From the NCBI GenBank assembly GCA_944358275.1, contig CALVQZ010000052.1, positions 1-14,624 of the forward strand: DNA of 14,624 nt. Direction: 5' to 3'. The notes under the pieces were generated by a model. The model did no database searches, was not told the DNA's origin, and saw only the letters and a list, made by a program, of their open reading frames with translations. Source of the stretch: an uncultured Bacilli bacterium (lineage in GTDB: Bacteria; Bacillota_I; Bacilli_A; RF39; UBA660). Positions 6,927 through 13,525 of the stretch are shown one piece after another. Positions within the stretch are counted from its first letter, which is position 1. Each line of letters begins with the position of its first letter. Position numbers and translations under genes: made by a program.

Positions 6927-6976
6927 AAAATTTTAAAATTTTAAAAATATCACGCGTAATTTCTTATTCACTAATA

Positions 6977-7924
6977 TTATAACTCTTCAATATTATATTT
7001 TTTCTTTTTTAATATAATACTTAAAGTAAGTAAAATAATTCCTATTACTATTGAAATCGCGCCATATTTTATAAAGTTAACTTTAACGCTTGTTAAGATA
7101 AAGTTTTTTAAAGATAATGGAATATCGATTATAAAGTTAGTTATAAAATTATTAGATACAATACCAATTATAAGTAAAAGTATTCCTGATAATATAAATG
7201 AAACTTGTATCCATCTAAGTCCTTCTATAAAACTAAATTTTACAAGTATAATTAAAAGTGATATTAAAATAATACTTATAATTAAGATAGTTGTAAAATA
7301 ACTGCTATAAACAAATTGTATAATATCTAGTATTGAACTTATATTATAACTTCCTATTTTGTATTCTTTTTCAATAGAAGTATCTAACTCTATTAAAGCA
7401 TCATTTATAGTTTCATCTATCATAGTTGATGATTCTTTTATTGAAGTTAGTATTTCTTCTTTTAATTCAATTGTTAATAATTCACTATGCTCAACATTAT
7501 TTTCTTTTAATTGTGTTGATATTTCTTCATAATTTTCATCAAAAAAAGCATATATATCATCACTACTTATCTTTAAATCTTTCTTATCATATATGATGTA
7601 ATCTATTGTAGATGAGATAGTTTGAAAAATAAAATTAGAAACTTGTTCATTTTTTAATATTTCATCTAGCAATTCAATAGGAATTCCATCATCTACTAAT
7701 TCATCTTTAATATTTTCACCTTCACTAGATTGCGTTTCAATAAAATCGATTATATTTACTTCATAAATCAAATCTTTTATTGTGTTTTCTTTAAAATATT
7801 CTTCTGTAATCAATCTTACAGAAAATAAGAAAATATTAACTATTAACAAGACTGTTAATATAATTGCTAAAAGAGTTGAAAAAACTTTTAGTATTACTTT
7901 AGAAAAATTTTTAACATATTTCAT
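6977..7924 (-). CDS. Membrane protein of unknown function, 315 residues
   Basis: I do not recognise a named family. The protein has one N-terminal membrane helix (about 13-37) and an acidic, helix-rich region of about 165 residues that is probably outside the membrane (about 40-205). Three closely spaced C-terminal helices follow (about 209-229, 238-258, 287-305), and the protein ends in a basic tail, KKKKYNIEEL. The extracytoplasmic part has no cysteines and no catalytic motif I can name, and its many Glu/Asp/Ile/Ser residues suggest a helical bundle. The start ATG follows GAGGTGATACT. The gene stands alone, with a promoter at 7942-7969 and its own terminator at 6897-6926. Its neighbours (ribosomal proteins, parC) are housekeeping genes in separate transcription units and say little about its job. 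Confidence 0.75.
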   Translation of the reverse strand: MKYVKNFSKVILKVFSTLLAIILTVLLIVNIFLFSVRLITEEYFKENTIKDLIYEVNIIDFIETQSSEGENIKDELVDDGIPIELLDEILKNEQVSNFIFQTISSTIDYIIYDKKDLKISSDDIYAFFDENYEEISTQLKENNVEHSELLTIELKEEILTSIKESSTMIDETINDALIELDTSIEKEYKIGSYNISSILDIIQFVYSSYFTTILIISIILISLLIILVKFSFIEGLRWIQVSFILSGILLLIIGIVSNNFITNFIIDIPLSLKNFILTSVKVNFIKYGAISIVIGIILLTLSIILKKKKYNIEEL

Positions 7925-7941
7925 AGTATCACCTCAATTTA

Positions 7942-7969
7942 AGTATACTATAATTTTTTATAAATACAA
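7942..7969 (-). promoter_or_regulatory. Promoter of the 315-residue membrane protein gene
   Basis: On the minus strand TTGTAT (7969-7964), a 16-base spacer and TATACT (7947-7942) lie about 18 bases before the start codon. The -35 abuts the T-tract of the rplT terminator, leaving almost no spare sequence between the two units. Confidence 0.5.
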
Positions 7970-7994
7970 AAAGAAAAAGAGTAATTTACTCTTT
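7967..7994 (-). terminator. Terminator of the infC-rpmI-rplT operon
   Basis: On the minus strand AAAGAG (7994-7989) and CTCTTT (7981-7976) form a stem that can extend through TAA/TTA, and a T-rich tract (TTTTTCTTTTT) follows. The hairpin begins 3 bases after the rplT stop codon. Confidence 0.72.
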
Positions 7995-7997
7995 CAA

Positions 7998-8540
7998 TTA
8001 TTTTTCTTCTTTTTTTGTTGTAGCTTTTTTAGGAGCTGCCTTTTTTGTTGTTGTCTTCTTAGCTGTCGCTTTTGTATCTTCTTTCTTTGTTTCTTTTTTA
8101 GTTTCAGTCTTTTTAGTAGTTTTTGCTTCTTTAACATCAGAAGTTTTCTTTTCTAATGATAGTTTTGCTGGTTTATATTCTTTACCATTTAAAGCATCTT
8201 TTGCAATTACAACTAAATCACTAAATGCTTTTGGACTATCTATTGCAAGTTCTGCAAGCATTTTTCTATTAACAATTAAACCTGCTTTATTTAATCCATT
8301 CATAAATTTAGAATAACTAATTTCATTTTCCCTACAAGCAGCATTGATTCTAGTAATCCATAATTTTCTAAAATCTCTTTTCTTTTGTCTTCTATCTCTA
8401 TAAGCATATACTCCTGAATGTAGTAATTGTTCTTTTGCTGTCTTATATAATCTATGTTTACTACCAAAGTATCCCTTAGCTTCTTTTAAAGTTTTCTTTC
8501 TTCTTGCTCTTGCTACAGTTCCACCTTTATCTCTTGCCAT
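7998..8540 (-). CDS. rplT: Ribosomal protein L20 with lysine-rich tail
   Basis: L20 is an early assembly protein of the 50S subunit that binds 23S rRNA; in Bacillus it also represses its own operon through the leader. Residues 1 to about 118 are a canonical L20: MARDKGGTVARARRKK, YFGSKHRLYKTA, AYRDRRQKKRDFRKLWITRIN (46-66) and NRKMLAELA. The usual protein ends near residue 118. Here about 60 residues follow (120-180), rich in Lys, Thr, Ala and Glu, with repeated TTKK, ETKK and APKK units. These give a low-complexity, probably disordered, polycationic tail like those of histone H1-type proteins. The reading frame is continuous and the terminator follows at once, so the tail is not an artefact of a missed stop. 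The ribosome binding site AGGAGGT is strong. It is the last gene of infC-rpmI-rplT. Confidence 0.95.
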   Translation of the reverse strand: MARDKGGTVARARRKKTLKEAKGYFGSKHRLYKTAKEQLLHSGVYAYRDRRQKKRDFRKLWITRINAACRENEISYSKFMNGLNKAGLIVNRKMLAELAIDSPKAFSDLVVIAKDALNGKEYKPAKLSLEKKTSDVKEAKTTKKTETKKETKKEDTKATAKKTTTKKAAPKKATTKKEEK

Positions 8541-8550
8541 ATTTTACCTC

Positions 8551-8745
8551 CTAGTTATATTTTACAGTTTTTAATCTCTTTAAATCTGATTTACTTAAAA
8601 CTGATCCTTTTCTATTTTTTCTATTTACATTTGCATTTTTCTTACCAGTATTATGTCTACTTCCTGGTCTTCCTATTGCTACAGTTCCACCTTTACGAAC
8701 CTTTAATACTTTCTTTGTCCCTTTATGTGTCTTTATTTTTGGCAT
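8551..8745 (-). CDS. rpmI: Ribosomal protein L35
   Basis: L35 is a small basic protein of the 50S subunit. The 64-residue sequence starts MPKIKTHKGTKKVLKV, the family signature, and ends in the typical pattern with Ser-x-x-Asp-Leu-Lys-Arg-Leu-Lys. The middle (RPGSRHNTGKKNANVNRKNRKG) is Asn/Lys-rich and diverges from the Bacillus protein. The start has an excellent site (AAGGAGGAATAAAT) placed right after the infC stop. It sits between infC and rplT, the universal bacterial order. Confidence 0.95.
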   Translation of the reverse strand: MPKIKTHKGTKKVLKVRKGGTVAIGRPGSRHNTGKKNANVNRKNRKGSVLSKSDLKRLKTVKYN

Positions 8746-8757
8746 ATTTATTCCTCC

Positions 8758-9282
8758 TTACTTTTTTGGTGCTAAAACCATATACATTGATTTGAATTCA
8801 AACTTAGGTTTAGACTCAATTTCACTAAATTCACTCAATGCTAAAGCAAATCTTTTTAAAACATCTTCACCTAACTCAGTATGTGCAAGTTGTCTTCCTT
8901 TAAATCTAATTGTTGCTTTTACTTTATTGCCTTTTTGTAAATGTTTTAATGCATTATTTACTTTAGTATCAAAATCATGCTTATCGATTGTAACAGACAA
9001 TCTAAATTCCTTAATATCGAAGCTTGATTCTCTTTGTTTCTTATCATTTTCTTTTTGTTTTTTCTTCTTCTCATATTTGTATTTCTTATAATCCATCAAT
9101 TTTGCAACAGGTGGATTAGCACTCTCATTGATAAGAACAAGATCAAAACCAGCATAATCTGCTAAAGTTAAAGCATCGCTCTTTGTCTTTATACCTAGTT
9201 GTTCTCCTTTTGGTCCAATAACCAACATTTGATTACATCTTATCTCCCCATTTATTAGAAGATCTTTTTCTTTACTTGCTAT
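8758..9282 (-). CDS. infC: Translation initiation factor IF-3, probable AUA start
   Basis: IF3 binds the 30S subunit, blocks early 50S joining and rejects non-AUG starts and wrong initiator pairing. The N-terminal domain (LLINGEIRCNQMLVIGPKGEQLGIK ... VAKLMDYKKYKYE), the basic linker and the C-terminal domain (DKHDFDTKVNNALKHLQKGNKVKATIRFKGR ... MVLAPKK) are complete. I choose the ATA codon at 9282 as the start. The preceding GGAGGTG (9294-9288) is a strong ribosome binding site 6-7 bases away, and the product then begins IASKEKDLLINGEIR, in line with known IF3 N-termini. The in-frame ATG at 9297 overlaps that site and has none of its own. A non-AUG start fits the classic autoregulation in which IF3 represses its own mRNA. 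The product is 174 residues. Confidence 0.93.
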   Translation of the reverse strand: MASKEKDLLINGEIRCNQMLVIGPKGEQLGIKTKSDALTLADYAGFDLVLINESANPPVAKLMDYKKYKYEKKKKQKENDKKQRESSFDIKEFRLSVTIDKHDFDTKVNNALKHLQKGNKVKATIRFKGRQLAHTELGEDVLKRFALALSEFSEIESKPKFEFKSMYMVLAPKK

Positions 9283-9285
9283 AGT

Positions 9286-9294
9286 AAGCACCTC
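9286..9294 (-). promoter_or_regulatory. Ribosome binding site that sets the infC start
   Basis: GGAGGTG at 9294-9288 is the only good Shine-Dalgarno sequence near the 5' end of infC. Its distance to the ATA at 9282-9280 is right for initiation, while it overlaps the ATG at 9297-9295 and cannot serve it. Confidence 0.75.
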
Positions 9295-9297
9295 CAT

Positions 9298-9428
9298 TAA
9301 AAAAGCAGATACTATGTATCCACTTAAAACTCATAACAAAATATATTATATTTTTATATCTAGTATGGCCTTAAACCCAGAACTACTTGCTCTCAGGTGG
9401 ATGTGGATACATCTCTTTCCTTTTTTTC
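9298..9428 (-). ncRNA. Probable L20-type leader of infC-rpmI-rplT
   Basis: About 130 bases of untranslated leader lie between a consensus promoter and infC. A perfect 10-bp long-range helix joins ATGTATCCAC (9412-9403 on the minus strand) to GTGGATACAT (9323-9314). Inside it a smaller stem-loop pairs TAGT..TGG with CCA..ACTA (about 9361-9384). The 3' arm of the long helix overlaps a short hairpin, GATAC-ATA-GTATC, followed by TGC and six T residues just before the ribosome binding site, which could act as a terminator. Bacillus has an L20-binding leader at this position that controls termination ahead of the same operon. Position, length and mutually exclusive helices fit that class; the detailed L20 recognition fold was not verified. 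Confidence 0.65.
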
Positions 9429-9434
9429 ATTTAG

Positions 9435-9463
9435 ATTATATTACAAGTGTATGCTCTTGTCAA
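9435..9463 (-). promoter_or_regulatory. Consensus promoter of infC-rpmI-rplT
   Basis: On the minus strand TTGACA (9463-9458), a 17-base spacer and TATAAT (9440-9435) match the vegetative sigma factor consensus exactly. Transcription should start near 9428, giving the 130-base leader. Such strength suits a ribosomal operon. Confidence 0.88.
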
Positions 9464-9480
9464 CTATTTTTTACAAGTTT

Positions 9481-9891
9481 TTATTTCGACCTTGCATTTT
9501 CAAACTTTTTCTCAAAAGCCTTATAATTCATACCTGTACTATCAACACCATCTAATAATACATCATCAAAAGTATTTATAATAGTAACTCCTTTTAATTT
9601 TGCATTTCTTAAATCACGATTATATACCTTTTGTGGATCTAGTGTTACTCCTTTATATTGTGAAAAATCAAAACCATTACAATCAAATCCATCAAATGAT
9701 ATTCCACTAAAATCAATCTTTTTCATTAAATCATTTGAAAAAGCAAATGTTTTTTTCTCATCTTCATCAACATTAAATAATATTGCTTCTGCTATTTCAC
9801 TTTCTACTCTTAATCTAACTGGTCCTTCATCATAACCTTCTAATTCTTCTTTTAAACCTTTTCTTATTTCAATAATTACATCTAATTCCAT
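9481..9891 (-). CDS. Small pentapeptide-repeat-like protein
   Basis: This 136-residue soluble protein has an acidic helical N-terminus (1-50) and then a five-residue periodicity. Hydrophobic or Cys centres fall at 61, 66, 71 and 76 (DFSGI-SFDGF-DCNGF-DFSQY) and again at 94, 99 and 104 (RDLRN-AKLKG-VTIIN). This is the pattern of pentapeptide-repeat beta-helices, but with only about seven repeats in two blocks it is a marginal, short example. No signal peptide or membrane segment is present. The start ATG has a strong GAGGAGGAATC site. A TATAAT at 9917-9922 with a weak TTTAAT 16 bases upstream may be its promoter. No terminator follows; the infC promoter begins 18 bases after the stop. The function is unknown. 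Confidence 0.7.
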   Translation of the reverse strand: MELDVIIEIRKGLKEELEGYDEGPVRLRVESEIAEAILFNVDEDEKKTFAFSNDLMKKIDFSGISFDGFDCNGFDFSQYKGVTLDPQKVYNRDLRNAKLKGVTIINTFDDVLLDGVDSTGMNYKAFEKKFENARSK

Positions 9892-9916
9892 GATTCCTCC
9901 TCATTTATCTATAAAT

Positions 9917-9944
9917 ATTATACAACTTTTTTACTAATATTAAA
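9917..9944 (-). promoter_or_regulatory. Possible promoter of the pentapeptide-like gene
   Basis: On the minus strand TTTAAT (9944-9939), a 16-base spacer and TATAAT (9922-9917) lie about 25 bases before the start codon. The -10 is perfect but the -35 is poor, in a locally AT-only region, so chance is a real alternative. Confidence 0.4.
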
Positions 9945-9957
9945 ATTATAATTTATT

Positions 9958-10773
9958 TTAATGTGTAAATTTTTTTATCAAAAATTTTTTTACTACTTTG
10001 TCTTTTTCTTTATTTGAAATATAAATGTATCCAAAAGTACTATAGATAAGCGCTCCTATAAAATTTACTATTAAATCTTGCATAATATCTTTTAATCCAA
10101 TATCTAAATGGCCTTCCATATATAACATTTCATTATTATTACTATCATATAAAATAGTGTGATCTATGTCTTTAAAACTTACTACTTTATTAGATTTAGT
10201 AGAGTCAAATTCTACAGTGTTTATTCTTTCTACATATGTATCTTTTTGCATATCTAAAGAAAAAACTGTATCCATTCCATATTCAAAAAATTCCCAAGCA
10301 ATACCTATTGTCATAGAAAAGCAAAACGCTACTAATGATACAAAAAGTGGAGATAATTTAAAAGACTCTATATTTTCGTTTAATAAATATATTAAAGAAA
10401 ATCCTACACTCGCACATAAAAATTCATTTAATGTATGAAGAATACTATCAAAATTTTTAAATGTTCCATAAAAATTATTTATTTCTCCTAATATTTCTGC
10501 CGAAAAAATAAAAATTAAAATTATAATTTCTAATGTACTTGGTAAATCTACTTTAAATGTCTTTTCTATAAATGCTGGAAGTAAAAACAAAACTAAAGAT
10601 AGTATACATAATAATACATTTTGATAATCTTCTAACATTATTTCTCTTATCATACATAAAATTACTAATATCCTAAGTATAAAGTACACGATAATTGAAG
10701 ATTTTGTACTCGTTTGAAATGCACTTTTAAATTTTTTATTTAATCTTTTAATCAGGTTATCACCACAATACAT
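9958..10773 (-). CDS. Polytopic membrane protein, YjdF/DUF2238-like
   Basis: This 271-residue integral membrane protein has about six helices (about 26-44, 50-69, 80-97, 112-131, 142-164, 230-252). Conserved-looking segments lie at helix ends: AEILGEINNFYGTFKNFDSILHTLNEFL (92-119) and IGIAWEFFEYGMD (156-168). A soluble loop from 169 to 228 contains DMQKDTYVERINTV, and HLDIGLKDIMQDLIVNFIGA (222-241) leads into the last helix. These phrases recall a family common in Firmicutes and related to the YjdF/DUF2238 membrane proteins; I am moderately sure of the relation and know no proven function. His113, Glu161 and Glu164 near membrane boundaries would suit metal or proton chemistry, which is speculation. 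It starts 5 bases after the thioredoxin-like gene with only a weak ribosome binding site, so translational coupling is likely. The stronger GTGGTGAT sits inside the reading frame, so the true start could be slightly later. Confidence 0.72.
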   Translation of the reverse strand: MYCGDNLIKRLNKKFKSAFQTSTKSSIIVYFILRILVILCMIREIMLEDYQNVLLCILSLVLFLLPAFIEKTFKVDLPSTLEIIILIFIFSAEILGEINNFYGTFKNFDSILHTLNEFLCASVGFSLIYLLNENIESFKLSPLFVSLVAFCFSMTIGIAWEFFEYGMDTVFSLDMQKDTYVERINTVEFDSTKSNKVVSFKDIDHTILYDSNNNEMLYMEGHLDIGLKDIMQDLIVNFIGALIYSTFGYIYISNKEKDKVVKKFLIKKFTH

Positions 10774-10778
10774 AATTA

Positions 10779-11552
10779 CTACTTATTACAGTCAGTGCAT
10801 ACATTTTTATTTACTTCTTGTATCATAGTTGTTAGTTTATTTTTTAATGCCTCTACTCTATTGTCAGTCCAATATTCACTAGGACTATCATATTCTTCTA
10901 CATCATATGCAGTTTCATCATCAAAGCCAATTATTTCTCCTTCTTTTACAGCTATAATTGCTGGAACGTATACTCTTTTTATTCCTTCTTCATCATATTG
11001 CAAATAAAATTTAAGTATATTAACTATTTCCATGTATTTATCCGTTTTATTTTTTCTATCTTCTAATATATTAAAATAATATATTTTTTCTAAATCATTT
11101 TCTTTTGCAACTTCATTTAAATAAGGAACATAAGCTTGACACCATTGACATTCTGGAAAACCTAGATAAATAATTCCTGTCCCATTTTTTAATATATTTA
11201 TTATTTCATCTATATCTCTATATACAAATACATTAGATGTATCTACAGTACTATATTCTTTACTAAATTCTACTGAATCTATAACAGTAGTATTTTCTTC
11301 TTTAACCTCATTATCACATGTATATTTCATAAACCAAGTACCCATTTTTATAGAGTTATCGCCTTTTGAAGTATTACACTTTATTACTTTATAAAATATT
11401 CCATAATATTCTTTAGTACCACCATCTTTTAAAACTCCTGTACGAATCATAAATATAGGTCTTTCTATTGTTCTAACACATATAAAATCAGTTATAAACA
11501 TTACTATCCATATAGATAATACTATTAAAATTATTTTAACTATCTTTTTCAT
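10779..11552 (-). CDS. Membrane-anchored thioredoxin-like protein
   Basis: A membrane anchor (about 4-25) places this 257-residue protein on the outer face of the membrane. Residues of about 30-78 form a small domain with KDGGTKEYYGIFYKVIKC and MGTWFMKY, a module that I recall as common in uncharacterised Firmicute membrane proteins. From about 105 onward is a thioredoxin-like domain: GIIYLGFPECQWCQAYVP carries the redox motif C-Q-W-C (135 and 138), and VPAIIAVKEGEIIGF supplies the cis-Pro strand. The extreme C-terminus has a second pair, CTDC (252 and 255). A thiol-disulfide role on secreted proteins or in electron relay is inferred. I use the ATG at 11552, which follows GAGGTATAAG; an upstream GTG at 11564 would overlap both that site and the parE stop. 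It lies 11 bases after parE and just before the YjdF-like gene. Confidence 0.82.
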   Translation of the reverse strand: MKKIVKIILIVLSIWIVMFITDFICVRTIERPIFMIRTGVLKDGGTKEYYGIFYKVIKCNTSKGDNSIKMGTWFMKYTCDNEVKEENTTVIDSVEFSKEYSTVDTSNVFVYRDIDEIINILKNGTGIIYLGFPECQWCQAYVPYLNEVAKENDLEKIYYFNILEDRKNKTDKYMEIVNILKFYLQYDEEGIKRVYVPAIIAVKEGEIIGFDDETAYDVEEYDSPSEYWTDNRVEALKNKLTTMIQEVNKNVCTDCNK

Positions 11553-11563
11553 CTTATACCTCA

Positions 11564-13465
11564 CTATTTTTTAATTTTATAATCATCTTCTAAAGAAAAT
11601 TCTACATTTTCTTCAATCCATTCTTTTCTAGGTTCAACTGCATCTCCCATTAGAATACTTACTCTTTTTTCTGCTAAAACAGCATCTGTTATATTAACTT
11701 TTATAAGACTTCTAGCATTAGGATCCATAGTTGTATCCCATAATTGACTTGCATTCATTTCACCAAGTCCTTTATACCTCTGTATATTAGTATACCCTGT
11801 TCTCATCTTTAATTCCTCATTAGTCCATAAGTATTCTATTTTCCCTTTTGGATAATCTAGTTTATATAAAGGTGGCATTGCAATATAAAGTTTACCTGCT
11901 TCTATTAGTGGTTTCATATATCTATAAAAGAATGTAAGTAATAATACTTGAATATGCGCTCCATCATCATCAGCATCGGTCATGATTATTACTTTATCAT
12001 AATTGCAATCTTTTATATTAAAATCATTTCCAATTCCAGCTCCTATAGTATATATCATAGTATTTATCTCTTCATTTTTAAATATATCTTCTAGTTTTGC
12101 TTTTTCTGTATTTATTACTTTACCTTTTAAAGGAAGTATAGCTTGAAACTTTCTATCACGTCCTTGTTTAGCACTACCACCAGCTGAATCTCCCTCTACT
12201 AAAAATAACTCATTTTTATTTGGGTTTTTTGTTTGTGCGGGTGTTAATTTACCACTTAAATTTCTTTCTTTTTTTGTTCCATTATTTTTTCTTGCTTCAT
12301 CTCTTGCTTTTCTAGCTGCTTCTCTTGCACTCTTTCCTTTTAATGCTTTATTAACTATGTTAACAGCAACTTCTTTATTTTCTTCTAAATAAAATTCTAA
12401 CTTTTCACTTACAATACTTTCTACTATAGTTCTAGCACTAGGTGTTCCTAGTTTACCTTTAGTTTGCCCTTCAAATTGCAATAAATCTTCTGGTATTTTA
12501 AGAGAAATAACAGCTGTTAATCCTTCTCTTACGTCAGTTCCTTCAAAAGATTTATCTTTTGCTTTTAAGTAATTATTCTTTTTTGCATAATCGTTAAATA
12601 CTCTTGTTAAAGCAGTTTTAAAACCAACTTCATGAGTACCACCATCTATAGTTTTAACATTATTTACAAAAGATACTATATTCTCTGAATAACTATCCGT
12701 ATATTGCATCGCAATATCTACTTCTATTCTATCTTTTATACCATTAAAATTTATTACTTTATGAAGTGATTTTTTATCTTCATTTATATATTCAACAAAT
12801 GATTCTATACCGTTATCATAATGAAATTTCTCTTGTTTTTTATCTTCTTCATCTATCACTTCAACAGTTAATCCTTTTAAAAGAAATGCACTTTCTTGCA
12901 TTCTTTCACAAATAGTAGTAAATGAGAAAGTTGTAGATGAAAATATTTCTTTATCTGGCATAAATCTAACAGATGTTCCAGTTCTATTAGTATTTCCTAT
13001 CTTTTTAACAGGTATACTAATATGTCCTCCATTTTCAAACCTTACGAAATATTCTCCACCATCTCTTTTACTAGTTACTTCCATCCAAGATGATAAAGCA
13101 TTAACAACAGATGCGCCTACTCCATGAAGTCCACCTGATACTTTATAGCCTCCTTCTTGAAACTTTCCCCCAGCATGAAGAATAGTATAAATAACTTCCA
13201 TTGTGTTTTTTCCACTAGAATGCATTCCAACAGGAACACCTCTTCCTTCATCAGTTATAGAAACACTTTTATCACTATGAATGATTATTTTAATATAATT
13301 ACCATATCCATTTATAACTTCATCTATTGAATTATCTACTATTTCCCATATAAGATGATGTAGTCCCCTTTTATCTGTAGAACCTATGTACATTCCTGGT
13401 CTTTTTCTTACTGCTTCTAATCCTTCTAATATTTTAATTGAACTCTCATCATATTTAACTGCCAT
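11564..13465 (-). CDS. parE: DNA topoisomerase IV subunit B (ParE)
   Basis: ParE is the ATPase subunit of topoisomerase IV. Numbered from the ATG at 13465, the 633-residue protein has the GHKL ATP site: catalytic Glu41 in EIVDNSIDE, DEGRGVPV (72-79) and GGLHGVGASVVNAL (111-124). The transducer domain follows, then the TOPRIM domain with LVEGDSAGGSAKQGRDRKFQ and the metal-binding IIMTDADDDGAHI. The C-terminal segment YKGLGEMNASQLWDTTMDP completes it. QGRDRKFQAILPLKGKVINTEKA with the DIFKNEEI spacing is the ParE rather than the GyrB form. I chose 13465 because GAGGAGAT lies just upstream and MAVKYDESSIKILEGLEAVRKRPGMYIG is the expected N-terminus; the frame stays open another 60 bases upstream. 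A promoter may lie in the 60-base gap after the amidoligase gene. Confidence 0.95.
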   Translation of the reverse strand: MAVKYDESSIKILEGLEAVRKRPGMYIGSTDKRGLHHLIWEIVDNSIDEVINGYGNYIKIIIHSDKSVSITDEGRGVPVGMHSSGKNTMEVIYTILHAGGKFQEGGYKVSGGLHGVGASVVNALSSWMEVTSKRDGGEYFVRFENGGHISIPVKKIGNTNRTGTSVRFMPDKEIFSSTTFSFTTICERMQESAFLLKGLTVEVIDEEDKKQEKFHYDNGIESFVEYINEDKKSLHKVINFNGIKDRIEVDIAMQYTDSYSENIVSFVNNVKTIDGGTHEVGFKTALTRVFNDYAKKNNYLKAKDKSFEGTDVREGLTAVISLKIPEDLLQFEGQTKGKLGTPSARTIVESIVSEKLEFYLEENKEVAVNIVNKALKGKSAREAARKARDEARKNNGTKKERNLSGKLTPAQTKNPNKNELFLVEGDSAGGSAKQGRDRKFQAILPLKGKVINTEKAKLEDIFKNEEINTMIYTIGAGIGNDFNIKDCNYDKVIIMTDADDDGAHIQVLLLTFFYRYMKPLIEAGKLYIAMPPLYKLDYPKGKIEYLWTNEELKMRTGYTNIQRYKGLGEMNASQLWDTTMDPNARSLIKVNITDAVLAEKRVSILMGDAVEPRKEWIEENVEFSLEDDYKIKK

Positions 13466-13484
13466 ATCTATCTCCTCAATTACT

Positions 13485-13513
13485 ATTGTAAAACAATTTT
13501 TAGTTTTGAGCAA
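13485..13513 (-). promoter_or_regulatory. Possible internal promoter of parE
   Basis: On the minus strand TTGCTC (13513-13508), 17 bases and TACAAT (13490-13485) lie in the gap between the amidoligase stop and the parE start, with a predicted start about 13 bases before the parE ATG. Four of six and five of six consensus bases match. It would let parE be expressed without the amidoligase. Confidence 0.42.
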
Positions 13514-13525
13514 GATATTAGGCAT

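Larger units (their letters stand above)
6613..6976. other. 364-base gap without a protein gene
   Basis: Between parC and the 315-residue membrane protein I find no credible coding sequence on either strand. From high to low coordinate it holds the doubled AAAATTTT tract (about 6927-6948), the membrane-protein terminator, an AT-only stretch (about 6830-6896), the extended -10 promoter, the palindrome, the candidate RNA with its terminator, and the parC promoter. It is the largest gene-free stretch in the window and the best place for an undescribed RNA. Confidence 0.7.

Noticed and set aside
7782..8156. Plus-strand frame rich in Phe and Cys across rplT
   Set aside because: It is the antisense of the lysine-rich L20 tail (AAG/AAA codons read as CTT/TTT) and has no independent support.
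9481..9891. A Qnr-type quinolone-protection protein
   Set aside because: Only about seven irregular repeats in 136 residues, far fewer than in Qnr or MfpA; the gene's place between topoisomerase genes is not enough.
9941..9965. Inverted repeat ATTAAAAT/ATTTTAAT at the stop of the YjdF-like gene as a terminator
   Set aside because: It consists of A and T only, has no T-run after it on the minus strand and is expected by chance at this base composition.
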